From contig NZ_CP029427.2 in assembly GCF_002266465.3 (NCBI RefSeq), positions 1,676,501 through 1,740,500 on the forward strand: DNA of 64,000 bases, in the 5' to 3' direction. The notes beneath the pieces are model-generated. The model was given only the letters and a program-made list of their open reading frames with translations. It ran no database searches and had not been told where the DNA came from. This DNA comes from Bradyrhizobium symbiodeficiens. GTDB taxonomy: Bacteria; Pseudomonadota; Alphaproteobacteria; Rhizobiales; Xanthobacteraceae. A program made the position numbers and the translations under genes. Position 1 is the first letter of the stretch. Every line of letters begins with the position of its first letter. This document shows positions 7,189-16,855 of this stretch, one piece after another.

Positions 7189-8319
7189 TTACTCGAGTTT
7201 CAATATCTTTCGGAGGGGCGGAACCGATGCGGCGTCCCGTCTAATCAAATTCTTGAGCCGCAATGCGGGTTTCTCGACCAATTTCCACGACAACATGGCA
7301 AACACAACAGTAAGCGGAAGGCCGAATAGCAAAATCACCCATCCATGCTGATATTCGGCCGGCAGGAAGTAGACCAGCGTCTGTTGTATCGGGAATCCAA
7401 ACAAGTAGACTCCGTAGGAATAGTCTCCGCTTTGCAGAATGCGCGGAAGGTAAATCTTGCGCGTACCAAGGTAGATGACGAGGTACGTCAGCGCGAGCAG
7501 GCTAAATATGACGAGCGGCTCGTACGACAGGGCCCCAATCGCGACAGCGAAAGCTGCGACGGCGTTGCCTGGCGACATAACGAGACTATCATTCCAGTGG
7601 AAGGCGCAACAACCAACGACGAACGAAACAATCAATATTTTCCAGTCGGCGACGGCCAAAAAATTGTAGAGTTGTCCCCCTCTCAACACATAAATGCCCG
7701 TCAGGCCCAGTGATAGCAGGGCAATCAGCGTGCAGTACTTCCTGCTGAATGCTGCAGTCGATGCCATCATGAGTGCCATGAAGAGGTAACAGAAGAACTC
7801 CGGTTTCAGCGTCCAGAGATTCAGGTTCACGGCGTCAGGCACCGGATTGTGCAGGAATAGTCCGGGCAGGGAAAATTGCGCATTGCCCAGAATGTTCTGG
7901 AAGTACCTGAAAAACAGTGGGTCGGAGAAGTATTCGGACAAACCTTTCTCGCTGAGCCACGGGCCAAGAACCAGTGCACAGAGCGTAACCTCGACAATCA
8001 GCGCAGGTGCAATCCTCAATATGCGAAACAAGAGGAAGGTCGAAACGGCCCTCGTGCGGATGGCGCTTCCAGCCACGAGATAACCGCTGACGATGAAGAA
8101 TATCGGAAGCACGGGCTTGACGAGCAACTTATGAATGGGATCGGCCGCGAATGCTTCGGCGGCCTCTGCGCCGTCACAAATGAACATGGCATGGAGTGTG
8201 AAAACCCAAACCGCGAGCAGGAGGCGGAGGGCGTCGAAGCCTGGGCCGTTGCCGTTGTGGACCCTCAGGATGTCTGCGGCGGTCAATCCGTGCAGTTTGT
8301 CAGTGCGATCTAAAGGCAT
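7189..8319 (-). CDS. OafA/YrhL-type acyltransferase 3 family membrane protein
   Basis: This 376-residue protein has about ten hydrophobic segments and the signature of acyltransferase family 3: Arg then ten residues then His in RLLLAVWVFTLHA near residues 32-43, FFIVSGYL, and a C-terminal YGVYLFGFPIQQ segment. Such enzymes sit in the inner membrane and transfer acetyl or other acyl groups to sugars of EPS, LPS or Nod factors. No ribosome binding site is obvious, but the frame fits the family length. It lies alone between small genes and probably decorates a surface polysaccharide, perhaps that of the locus at 25.8-48 kb. Confidence 0.88.
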   Translation of the reverse strand: MPLDRTDKLHGLTAADILRVHNGNGPGFDALRLLLAVWVFTLHAMFICDGAEAAEAFAADPIHKLLVKPVLPIFFIVSGYLVAGSAIRTRAVSTFLLFRILRIAPALIVEVTLCALVLGPWLSEKGLSEYFSDPLFFRYFQNILGNAQFSLPGLFLHNPVPDAVNLNLWTLKPEFFCYLFMALMMASTAAFSRKYCTLIALLSLGLTGIYVLRGGQLYNFLAVADWKILIVSFVVGCCAFHWNDSLVMSPGNAVAAFAVAIGALSYEPLVIFSLLALTYLVIYLGTRKIYLPRILQSGDYSYGVYLFGFPIQQTLVYFLPAEYQHGWVILLFGLPLTVVFAMLSWKLVEKPALRLKNLIRRDAASVPPLRKILKLE

Positions 8320-8686
8320 ACAGGTTCAATCGGTGAAATAACGGATTCTAATACATCGCGCGGCGAGCAGGGCGGACTTTTATTAAATCACGCCGACCGG
8401 ATTTACCAGCTGTGCTGATCGTGCTGGTTACCGCGCCTGGGTCTGTCCCGCACGCAGTCGGCGCTCAGTCGACCGGGCATTATTGCATTATTCGGCCGGT
8501 TTTTACCTTGACTGGTCGATTGTCGGGCATTTTAATACGCCGAACAATTGGGATTTACTGGGGAGTTAATTGTATTAATTGGGTGGCCAAATAGATTGTC
8601 GGCTAATCTAAGTTGTGATGCCCGACAGCCCGGTGCCGTCTGCGAAAACGACCGGATGGATGACCTCGAGGAGCGAAGTCAGTAGC
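8320..8686. other. AT-rich intergenic region
   Basis: This divergent region between the acyltransferase and a small membrane protein gene has several ATTAATT-like stretches. No gene was found. It probably carries the promoters of both neighbours. Confidence 0.4.
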
Positions 8687-8836
8687 ATGTCTCAATTCGG
8701 ACAGGGCGAAAGGCGCTCGAAATATGCGGTCGCTATAAAGTTCGCATGGGTCATTCTGTGCCTGGTCGCAATGGCTGGCTGGACGTCTGCCCTCTTTTGG
8801 GGGGCAGTTCGTCTGGCCCACCTGTTGATAGCCTAG
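8687..8836 (+). CDS. Small single-pass membrane protein, family C copy 2 (49 aa)
   Basis: MSQFGQGERRSKYAVAIKFA is followed by one membrane helix containing CLVAMAGWTSALFWGAVRL. It is paralogous to the 74-aa protein at 3920-4144 across the whole helix; Trp, Cys, Ala-Met, Gly-Trp-Thr-Ser-Ala-Leu and Trp are all kept. A GAGGAG lies about 13 bases upstream of this Met. Keeping specific polar and aromatic residues inside the helix suggests helix-helix contacts rather than a mere anchor. The function is unknown. Confidence 0.6.
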   Translation: MSQFGQGERRSKYAVAIKFAWVILCLVAMAGWTSALFWGAVRLAHLLIA

Positions 8837-9120
8837 CGCATCAAGGAAACGATGGGGCGACGACGTAGCGCTGTTATCGTGAGCTGATGCGCGCCACCGG
8901 CCTCGGCCGCAAAATCATCGCCTCCCGGCGATGGATATTTTCGATCTCAACCACATGCCAATTCCACCCGGTCTTTAGCCAATCCCGAAGATCGATCGCT
9001 AAATCTTGCTTGCGTGAGGGCTCCCGCAGCTTAGGTTGCATTCAATCTGATCGATTCAATTTTCAAGGTCGATCTGCCTAATTTCGGGGTGCGGAAAACG
9101 TTTCGAGTTGATGAGAATTC

Positions 9121-9291
9121 ATGTCTGGGGATCTACACCGTCGATTTCGGGAATTAAGGCGCTTGCGAAAATTGGTCGCCGAGCTCGAACGGCGGCTCGC
9201 TTTGCGCCATGCCCGTTCTTCTCAAGACGCCGTTCGTGATGCACAAGAGCCAACGGAAGCTAACCTGCCGATTGCGGATCGTAGCGACTAA
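9121..9291 (+). CDS. Small coiled-coil protein, family D copy 2 (56 aa)
   Basis: MSGDLHRRFRELRRLRKLVA continues as a Leu/Arg/Glu helix with heptad-like spacing, then a polar tail ending in ADRSD. It shares the RLRKLV block and overall layout with the protein at 6304-6516. The start codon directly follows AT-rich sequence and the ribosome binding site is weak. It is called because of the paralogue and the clean helix. Confidence 0.5.
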   Translation: MSGDLHRRFRELRRLRKLVAELERRLALRHARSSQDAVRDAQEPTEANLPIADRSD

Positions 9292-9822
9292 GACTGCTCC
9301 GCTGTAAGGGATCAGTTCTATTTGACGCCGCGTTCGATCGAATCGCGAAATAAGACCGGGCTCGTCTCATTAGGTGTCAAGCGCACATAATACGTGACGT
9401 CGTCAAACTGGTTGGGGCGCTTCCGTCGATTGACAAATTAACGAGCGTGCTGCCGCCGTGACGTCTGATTATTGCGCTTGTGGAGGCAGGTGAGGGCGCC
9501 AAGGCCGCAATTGCACCTCTACCGTTGAGATCGGTGCTGCCGACTGCCCATTAAATGCGCGCGATCGAAATCGCAATTTGCTGACGCAGCAGCGGCTTTT
9601 CCCCAGCGGTGGACTGATTGTGGGGCCTCACGGTTCCCATGGCACATCTCGGTCGCAAAGTTATCACACGAGTACCGCTATCGGTTCAAATCCTCGTCTC
9701 CTGCGATGCCTAAAGGCCGTGTGGGGCGTACGAACCAACTGGATGATTCGGGCTTCGCCTGCTCCCGTCAAGCTTGCTTGGCGTGGCGTTCCTTGGGGTT
9801 GATCTCAGAAAGAGAGCTGTCA
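9292..9822. other. Intergenic, nothing firmly recognised
   Basis: No gene is supported. Around 9676-9706 a short T-arm-like string (CGGTTCAAATCC) occurs, but no cloverleaf can be drawn. The ribosome binding region for the large gene at 9823 (AGAAAGAGAG) lies at the right end. Confidence 0.4.
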
Positions 9823-12800
9823 ATGGCTGTTCAAGTGCCAACCATCGTGAATTTCTCTGCGGACAGCGGCACACTTGGTGACGGCGTTACGGATGCGAAT
9901 GTCGTAACGGTGTGGGGCAAGGCCGATGCAAATACCACCGTAACGGTTTTTGACGGCACCACCCGGTTGGGGACGGCTACGACAAACAGTTCCGGCTCAT
10001 GGTCGTTCACGACCCCGAAGCTCGCTGACAGCACACACAGCCTGACCGCTACGGCAAGCGACGGATCGAGCACCAGCGCTGCGTCGTCAGCTTTGTCGAT
10101 TAAGGTGGTGCCAAGCGTAACTAAATTTGTGCCGGGCACGGACAATTGGAGCAACCCAAGCATCATCGACGGGCAAGGTTGGTACAGCGAAAATGCTGGA
10201 CAATCGTGGAGCGTGACCACGCCAGACTCTCACACGGTCCGGATGGAATTGCGCGCCGGAGACATCTGGGCAGATGGGGACAGCTCTCGCTCCGAAATTC
10301 TCGCCGCCAATTCGGTTGCTAACGGCGATATTTTCAACGCTTCCTATTCGATGACGATCGAGCCCGGCACGTCAAACGTCAATTCCGGTCTGTCTTGGCT
10401 CTCGCTTACCCAAATGTACGGCCTGAATGGAGCCACGTTTTCCATTCAGCTCAAGGGCGAGCAGATGGCGGTTGTGGTCAATCTCAACGAGCCCACAGAA
10501 GAGCAGGTTTACATTGATCCCAGTGCGATTCAGCGAGGCCACGCGTACAGCATTCAGATTCAGGCGCGCTTCGCCTCGGATTCGTCTGGCTATCTCGAGA
10601 TGTGGCGTGACGGTGTACAAATCGTCGACTATCACGGCGTGTTGGGAGACCCCGGAGCCAACTACAATCTAAAGCTTGGCATCTATCGTGGGGAGCCATC
10701 CGCCGCGAACTACACAATGGCGGCCGACTACAGCAATATCATCACGTCGACTGATCCGGCATTTCCGACGCCGCCGTTCGGAGGGACGACTGCTCCCGGA
10801 CAAGCGCCTGTCATTCCGACGATCGGCTCCTTGTCAACCGACAGCAACGTGGTCGGCGACGGGATTACAAACGACAATACTCTGACGCTGACCGGCACGG
10901 CATCCGCGGGCAACACTGTCAAAGTCTACGATGGAACGACTTTGCTTGGGTCCGCTACGGTCGGTACGAATGGCACGTGGAGTTTCACCACCAGCGCGCT
11001 CTCGAACGGTAAACATAGTTTCTCCGCTTCGGCAACGTCCGCGGGTGGTACCAGCGCGCTCTCCAAGGCCCTTGCTGTAACTGTTGACACCGTTGCCCCC
11101 ACCGCGCCGGTGATCAGTTCGTCTTCTCCCAACGCGAGCCGCAACACGGTGCTGACGCTGAGCGGTGCTGCCGAAGCGAACAGCAGCGTTAAAGTATTCG
11201 ATGGAGCAACTCTCCTCGGTTCAGCGACGGCAAACGGAAGCGGAGCCTGGAACTTCACGACTGCAGCACTGTCGACGGGGGCGCATCACTTCACGGCGAC
11301 AGCCATGGACGCGGCGGGCAACAGCAGCGGCGCTTCGTCCGCCTTCGACGTGACCCTCCAGGCTCCGGCTAGCACGCCAACGGTATCTTCCGTGTCGGCG
11401 TCCGGTTCCAAGATCGTTTCTGGAAATGGCAATCTCGCGGCCGGAAGTGTCGTTGCACTGACAGTCAAATTGAGTGAGGCGGTGACAGTGGCCGGTGGCA
11501 CGCCGACGCTGACGCTGAACGACGGCGGCAAGGCGACTTACACCTCCGGTTCGGGCACCAATACGCTGACCTTCAGCTATACCGTGGGAGCCGGCCAGAA
11601 CACCTCCGATCTTACGGTGACGGCGGTCAACCTGAACGCGGCGACGGTCAAGGGCGGGACAGGTGTCGCGGCCAATTTGACGGGGGCAGTGTCAAATCCG
11701 TCCGGGACACTTCAAATCGACACCACGGCACCGACGGTGGCGTCGGTTGCCGCTTCGGGCAGTGGCATCACGGCGGGCAGCGGCAAGCTGAGCACGGGCA
11801 ATGTGGTCACGCTGGCGGTGAAGCTGAGTGAGGCCGTGACGGTGGCCGGCGGCACGCCCACGCTGACGCTGAACGACGGCGGTACGGCGACTTATACCGG
11901 AGGCTCGGGCACCAATACGCTGACCTTCAGCCACACCGTAGGCGCTGGCCAGAAGGCCTCTGACCTCGCGGTTACGGCGGTCAACCTGAACTCGGCGACG
12001 GTGAAGGATGGCGCGGGTAACGCGGCTAACCTGGTTAGTGCGGTCGTCAATCCGTCAGGGACGCTTCAAGTAAACGCCACGACGCCAACGACCCCGACGG
12101 TGGCGTCGGTTGCCACCTCGGGCAGTGGCATCACGTCGGGCAACGGCAAGCTGAATGCCGGCGATGTGGTCACGCTGGCGGTGAAGCTGAGTGAGGCGGT
12201 GACAGTGGCCGGTGGCACGCCGACGCTGACGCTGAACGACGGCGGCAAGGCGACTTACACCTCCGGTTCGGGCACCAATACGCTGACCTTCAGCTATACC
12301 GTGGGAGCCGGCCAGAACACCTCCGATCTTACGGTGACGGCGGTCAACCTGAACGCGGCGACGGTCAAGGGCGGGACAGGTGTCGCGGCCAATTTGACGG
12401 GGGCAGTGTCAAATCCGTCCGGGACACTTCAAATCGACACCACGGCACCGACGGTGGCGTCGGTTGCCGCTTCGGGCAGTGGCATCACGGCGGGCAGCGG
12501 CAAGCTGAGCACGGGCAATGTGGTCACGCTGGCGGTGAAGCTGAGTGAGGCCGTGACGGTGGCCGGCGGCACGCCAACGCTGACGCTGAACGACGGCGGT
12601 ACGGCGACTTATACCGGAGGCTCGGGCACCAATACGCTGACCTTCAGCCACACCGTAGGCGCTGGCCAGAAGGCCTCTGACCTCGCGGTTACGGCGGTCA
12701 ACCTGAACTCGGCGACGGTGAAGGATGGCGCGGGTAACGCGGCTAACCTGGTTGGTGCGGTCGTCAATCCGTCAGGGACGCTTCAAGTAAACGCCACGAC

Positions 12801-14223
12801 GCCGACCGCACCGTCCGCACCGACGACGACGGTGGCGTCGGTTGCGGCCTCGGGCACTGGCATCACATCGGGCAACGGCAAGCTGAATACCGGCGATGTG
12901 GTCACGCTGGCGGTGAAGCTGAGCGAGGCGGTGACAGTGGCTGGCGGCACGCCCACGCTAAAGCTGAACGACGGCGGCAAGGCGACTTACACCTCCGGTT
13001 CGGGCACCAATACGCTGACCTTCAGCTATACCGTGGGAGCCGGCCAGAACACTTCCGACCTTGCGGTGACGGCGGTCAACCTGAACTCGGCGACGGTCAA
13101 GAACAGCAATGGTCGCAGCGCCAATCTGGCCGGCGCGGTCACGAATCCGTCGGGCACGTTGCAGATCGATACTGCTGCGCCAGCCGTGTCGTCGATGATA
13201 TTCTCCGGAAACGGCCTCACTGGTGGAAGCGGCAAGCTCGTGTTTGGTCAAACCGCCCCGCTGACAATGAGTTTCAGCGAGCCCGTGACCGTCGTCGGGG
13301 GCACACCCACCCTAAAACTGAACGATGGTGGTACAGCAACCTATGTCGGTGGCTCGGGTACCAATGCCTTGAAGTTCAGCTACTCGGTGGGACTTGGTCA
13401 GAACACTTCCGACCTCGCGGTAACAGCGGTCAACCTGAATTCCGCGACCGTCAAGGACGCCGCTGGCAACGCCGCCAGCCTGGCTAACGCGATAATCAAT
13501 CCCCCAGGAACGTTGCAGGTCGATACGACGGTCCATCTCACGAAGGCTGGGGATTCCTTCTTCCTGCTGAATGCCAATGGTACGGGGCCTTCGCTCAAAT
13601 ATGAGGGGACCACGCTCACATCGAGCCGTGACTTCACGTGGTATCGACCAATAGCCGCCGTGCAGACTGAAACGGGCTATGACGTCGCGCTCAAAGACAA
13701 CAGCAAGAGCCAATATATGATCGTCAGCGTCGACAATGGGGGCAACTGGACCAAAAACCTCTCGCCTATCGTGTCGGGAACAGATCCGGTGCTCAAGCCG
13801 TTCGAGAGCGTTTTCCGCCTGGATATGAATGGTGATGGTGTCATTGCGGCTTCAAACGCGAGTAATGTCTCGAAGGCCAGTGCAAGTTCCTCCGTCGCCG
13901 ATGGCAGCGCCGCGTCTACGGACGGGTCTGACACCGTTGCAGCCATGAAGTTCGCCGTCCCGGTCGGTGATCCAACAGCGTCGGTCCAACCAAGCCAAAA
14001 GGTGGACGCATCCACGAGCAGCTCCTGGGACAACTCGGCGCTTACGTTGGATCATCGCCTTGCGCTATTCACACAACATATCGCTTCGGCTTTCCCATCC
14101 TCGTCAATAAGCGGGGTCGACGGCTCGTCGTTCGGTCAGTCCGCGTGGAGAGGCACGGAGCCATCGAACCTGGCGAAGCCAGTGCCGGCCCAGCAGCATG
14201 CTCAAGCGGGGGCAACAATCTGA
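9823..14223 (+). CDS. Large repetitive Ig-like protein with polysaccharide-lyase-like domain
   Basis: This 1466-residue protein starts MAVQVPTIVNFSADSGTLGD; an in-frame upstream start at 9706 has no binding site. The order is: Ig-like domain (about 1-92); a heparin-lyase-I-like beta-jelly-roll (about 95-310) with RMELRAGD, SRSEILA and LGIYRGEP; two more Ig-like domains (325-515); six repeats of about 120 residues (518-1235) with TLNDGG and ATYTSGSGTNTLTFSYTVGA; a module with GPSLKYEGTTLT ending in the calcium-loop-like DMNGDGVI (1237-1345); and a Ser/Ala-rich tail. There is no classical signal peptide, so type I secretion is likely, but no transporter is in the window. It is probably an extracellular adhesin or matrix enzyme that binds polysaccharide. 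Confidence 0.8.
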   Translation: MAVQVPTIVNFSADSGTLGDGVTDANVVTVWGKADANTTVTVFDGTTRLGTATTNSSGSWSFTTPKLADSTHSLTATASDGSSTSAASSALSIKVVPSVTKFVPGTDNWSNPSIIDGQGWYSENAGQSWSVTTPDSHTVRMELRAGDIWADGDSSRSEILAANSVANGDIFNASYSMTIEPGTSNVNSGLSWLSLTQMYGLNGATFSIQLKGEQMAVVVNLNEPTEEQVYIDPSAIQRGHAYSIQIQARFASDSSGYLEMWRDGVQIVDYHGVLGDPGANYNLKLGIYRGEPSAANYTMAADYSNIITSTDPAFPTPPFGGTTAPGQAPVIPTIGSLSTDSNVVGDGITNDNTLTLTGTASAGNTVKVYDGTTLLGSATVGTNGTWSFTTSALSNGKHSFSASATSAGGTSALSKALAVTVDTVAPTAPVISSSSPNASRNTVLTLSGAAEANSSVKVFDGATLLGSATANGSGAWNFTTAALSTGAHHFTATAMDAAGNSSGASSAFDVTLQAPASTPTVSSVSASGSKIVSGNGNLAAGSVVALTVKLSEAVTVAGGTPTLTLNDGGKATYTSGSGTNTLTFSYTVGAGQNTSDLTVTAVNLNAATVKGGTGVAANLTGAVSNPSGTLQIDTTAPTVASVAASGSGITAGSGKLSTGNVVTLAVKLSEAVTVAGGTPTLTLNDGGTATYTGGSGTNTLTFSHTVGAGQKASDLAVTAVNLNSATVKDGAGNAANLVSAVVNPSGTLQVNATTPTTPTVASVATSGSGITSGNGKLNAGDVVTLAVKLSEAVTVAGGTPTLTLNDGGKATYTSGSGTNTLTFSYTVGAGQNTSDLTVTAVNLNAATVKGGTGVAANLTGAVSNPSGTLQIDTTAPTVASVAASGSGITAGSGKLSTGNVVTLAVKLSEAVTVAGGTPTLTLNDGGTATYTGGSGTNTLTFSHTVGAGQKASDLAVTAVNLNSATVKDGAGNAANLVGAVVNPSGTLQVNATTPTAPSAPTTTVASVAASGTGITSGNGKLNTGDVVTLAVKLSEAVTVAGGTPTLKLNDGGKATYTSGSGTNTLTFSYTVGAGQNTSDLAVTAVNLNSATVKNSNGRSANLAGAVTNPSGTLQIDTAAPAVSSMIFSGNGLTGGSGKLVFGQTAPLTMSFSEPVTVVGGTPTLKLNDGGTATYVGGSGTNALKFSYSVGLGQNTSDLAVTAVNLNSATVKDAAGNAASLANAIINPPGTLQVDTTVHLTKAGDSFFLLNANGTGPSLKYEGTTLTSSRDFTWYRPIAAVQTETGYDVALKDNSKSQYMIVSVDNGGNWTKNLSPIVSGTDPVLKPFESVFRLDMNGDGVIAASNASNVSKASASSSVADGSAASTDGSDTVAAMKFAVPVGDPTASVQPSQKVDASTSSSWDNSALTLDHRLALFTQHIASAFPSSSISGVDGSSFGQSAWRGTEPSNLAKPVPAQQHAQAGATI
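11471..12803 (+). repeat. Near-identical 616-base duplication inside the Ig-repeat gene
   Basis: Bases 11471-12086 recur at 12188-12803, a spacing of 717 bases. I see only two differences (C to A in a CCCACG stretch, and A to G in GGTTAGTGC). Each copy spans most of two 120-residue repeats, so repeats 1-2 were recently duplicated to give repeats 3-4. The spacing is a multiple of three and keeps the frame. The array can probably expand or contract by recombination. Confidence 0.9.
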
Positions 14224-14479
14224 TATCGCGCCAGTGCGGGAGGAGTGTCGTTAGATGCTACTCCCGCGCGAACCGGGCGGCTACGACCGTGTCAGCAGAA
14301 ATCTCACCTGAATTGCGCTGCCGCTTTGCGAGCGTCAGTCCGAAGTTGGCCGCGAGCCATCCGAGCATATGGCTGTAGCAGGCTGGGCGGATCATTCTCT
14401 TGCTGGTCACAGGAGAATTGCCCCGCGTTGGCCCGGCGAGGTTTGGGCCCCAGGTAAGGATCGATTCCAGAAACGTCGC
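14224..14479. terminator. Convergent gap with possible bidirectional terminator
   Basis: The two large genes converge here. A hairpin with a perfect 7-bp stem (GCGGGAG at 14236-14242 and CTCCCGC at 14261-14267) lies just after the stop of the Ig-repeat gene. No T-tract follows, so this is a possible rather than a clear terminator. No gene was found in the gap. Confidence 0.35.
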
Positions 14480-16330
14480 TTAGACGGCGAAGATGAAATC
14501 CTGGGCCGTTAGCACATGCGCGCTATGCACGACAACTTCGTTCCCAGCGCTGAATGTTATCGTGCTTTCGTTCGTGGTCGTATCGAGCGCTGAAATGTTC
14601 AGCTGGCTCATATTGGTTATACCCAAGCCGGCAACGTCAATATGATCTCTTCCCAGGGCGGATCCGCCACCTTGGCCAAAATCCTCGATCTTGTCGTGGC
14701 CGTTCCAGGCAGCGAAGACGAACACATCATTTCCGCCCCGAGCATTGCCCAGCATCAATTGGGCATCGCCCCACATGTCATCATTTCCGGTCCTGGAGAT
14801 GATGGTGTCAGCTCCACCCCGGGCGTGGTCGGCCATCAACTGTGCGTCGCCAACCAAGACGTCGTTGTAACTGCCGATCGCTAAACCATTGGCATCGTTC
14901 CCGCCGATCAATACGTCGTTCCCACCAACAGCATGACCATACATTTTCTCGGCGTCGCCATAGGCGAAATTGAAGGAAGCCTCTCCGCCGGTGAAATGAT
15001 CGTAGCCTCCGCGAGAGTTGCCAATCATTTCCGCGGCATCGCCAACGAACGTGTTTGTCGAGTTCAAAACGCCTACGAATGAATCGTTGCCGCCCCGTGC
15101 GCTGCCGAACATCTGGCCGCCAGCATCGCCATAGAACAGATGCGTCGTTGTCAGGCCGGTCGCACCGATTCCTGAAAAGGAGTCGTCGCCCCCAACCGAG
15201 TGGCCACCCATGCTGGCGCCTACGTCACCGTAGAACGTCGATGATGCCCTAGATACGAACATGACGTCGTCGCCACCATGAGCGTTCCCCGATGCATCTC
15301 CTGCGGCGTCTCCATAGAAGAGGAATGACGTGGGTCTTATCCCAGCGCCGCTGCCCGTAAACGAGTCGTCGCCACCGGTCGCATTAAGGAGCAAATTGCC
15401 GCCAGCATCCCCGTAGAATGTGGCCGCTCCGCCAAATCCTCCAACGGTGACCGTGAAGGAATCGTCTCCCCCATGCCCGTGATCCGTAATATCGCCGCCA
15501 GCGTCACCGTAGAAGACGCGTCCTGGAGGAGTCAGAGTCGAACTTATGATGGCTACGTCGTTCCCGCCGCTGGCATGGCCGGAAATGTTTCCGCCGGCGT
15601 CACCATAGAACGTCGCTCCGACGCCGGTTAAAAGGTCGTCGCCGCCGTGGGCATGTCCTGCCAGATTTTGGCCCGCATCCCCGTAGATCGTCAGCGCGCC
15701 GTCGCCGCCCGACGAGTTGATCTTGTCATTTCCGCCAGACGCGTAACCCGAAACGGAGCCGGCTGCGTCACCATAGACCGTGTACTTGCTGTTGAAGCCA
15801 ATCACCGTGGTGAATGTGTCGGTGCCTCCTGACGCATGCCCTAGCAAGTCGCCGCCCGCGTCGCCGACGAACACGGTGGGAGCGATTGTCTTTCCAAAAA
15901 ACGTATCGTCGCCGCCGGCCGCAAAGCCGGACATGTCTCCACCGGCGTCACCATAGAAGTAGTTGTTCGAGTTGATACCCGTGTCGCCGCCGACGGCTAC
16001 AGAAAACGAGTCGTTTCCGCCCTTGGCATGCCCCGAGGCGTTGCCGCCTACGTCACCAAAAAAAGTGTTCTCGGAGCTTCGAACGGCAGTAAAGGTGTCG
16101 GCGCCGCCGACTCCGAAGCCTCGGATCGCTGTAACCCCGTCGCCAAAAAAGATGTTCGTGGATCTGGCTCCGCCAGTGAAGGCATCGTCTCCACCGACCG
16201 AGTGATTTAGTATTGCTTTTTCGGCGTCGCCCACGAAAAAATTATAAGAATTATCGTCACCGATATAATCGTCGTCAGTTCCGTCTTGATGGCCGCGCAG
16301 GTTTCCCCTTGCCAATGGAACCTTTTTCAT
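14480..16330 (-). CDS. Gly/Asp-rich repeat protein, probably secreted (616 aa)
   Basis: The protein is made almost entirely of 17 repeats of about 27-40 residues with the pattern Phe/Tyr-x-Gly-Asp-Ala, a short helix-like stretch, Gly-Gly-x-Asp-x-Phe, for example FYGDAGGNISGHASGGND. A C-terminal domain of about 90 residues has WNGHDKIEDFGQGGGSA and ends in DFIFAV. The acidic Gly-rich repeats and the C-terminal hydrophobic end resemble RTX-like type I secretion substrates, although the repeat is not the canonical GGxGxD nonapeptide. GAGGAG lies 8 bases before the start. It may bind calcium extracellularly or act in the matrix. Confidence 0.78.
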   Translation of the reverse strand: MKKVPLARGNLRGHQDGTDDDYIGDDNSYNFFVGDAEKAILNHSVGGDDAFTGGARSTNIFFGDGVTAIRGFGVGGADTFTAVRSSENTFFGDVGGNASGHAKGGNDSFSVAVGGDTGINSNNYFYGDAGGDMSGFAAGGDDTFFGKTIAPTVFVGDAGGDLLGHASGGTDTFTTVIGFNSKYTVYGDAAGSVSGYASGGNDKINSSGGDGALTIYGDAGQNLAGHAHGGDDLLTGVGATFYGDAGGNISGHASGGNDVAIISSTLTPPGRVFYGDAGGDITDHGHGGDDSFTVTVGGFGGAATFYGDAGGNLLLNATGGDDSFTGSGAGIRPTSFLFYGDAAGDASGNAHGGDDVMFVSRASSTFYGDVGASMGGHSVGGDDSFSGIGATGLTTTHLFYGDAGGQMFGSARGGNDSFVGVLNSTNTFVGDAAEMIGNSRGGYDHFTGGEASFNFAYGDAEKMYGHAVGGNDVLIGGNDANGLAIGSYNDVLVGDAQLMADHARGGADTIISRTGNDDMWGDAQLMLGNARGGNDVFVFAAWNGHDKIEDFGQGGGSALGRDHIDVAGLGITNMSQLNISALDTTTNESTITFSAGNEVVVHSAHVLTAQDFIFAV

Positions 16331-16537
16331 GCGACGCTCCTCGAAACTTCATGGTTTATTTAAATTAAAAAGTAGCCTGATTGTCCATCCACCGATTGTC
16401 AATGTGATTTCGTTTTAAAGAATCGCTGTTCATATTTGCGCGGCTTATGAATGATCAAATTTTAAATTTGAGGCCTGTCGTTGGTCGACCAGTTTACTCT
16501 TTATTATTTTATTTCATCAAGTAAAGTGGAGTTAATC

Positions 16538-16723
16538 ATGAATTGCTCCGACGGCATTTCCGTCCAGGCTTTGCGCCAAAGGATGCAATGGATGACACAG
16601 CAGATCGATGAGTTGCGGGAGCTCCGGGAGCGGGTTCGTGCGGCCGAAACGATGCGCTCAGGCGCCGGCTTGAGATCGGCCAGTCGACGTCAAACTCGCA
16701 ACCCGGGGCAGCGCAGCACCTAA
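16538..16723 (+). CDS. Small coiled-coil protein (61 aa)
   Basis: The start MNCSDGISVQALRQRMQWMT has GTGGAG about 8 bases upstream. A helix with IDELRELRERVRAAETMR follows, then a basic Arg/Ser/Gln tail. The layout recalls the family D proteins at 6304 and 9121 (Leu-Arg-rich helix, then polar tail), but the sequence match is too short to be sure. It lies between the repeat-protein promoter region and the tRNA-like gene. Confidence 0.5.
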   Translation: MNCSDGISVQALRQRMQWMTQQIDELRELRERVRAAETMRSGAGLRSASRRQTRNPGQRST

Positions 16724-16855
16724 ATCCCGGAATGTCGTGCCAGGGAAACAAAATTGCTTCAAACCACGAGTCTTTCGATGATCAGGAAGCCAATTAACTC
16801 TCTTCTGTCTTAGCTCTGTTTGAATGCGTGTTATTGCTTTAGTGTTTTTTCTCTA

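Noticed and set aside
9640..9712. tRNA-like 3' end with CGGTTCAAATCC
   Set aside because: T stem and acceptor do not pair and no anticodon arm can be drawn; it is perhaps a very old relic.
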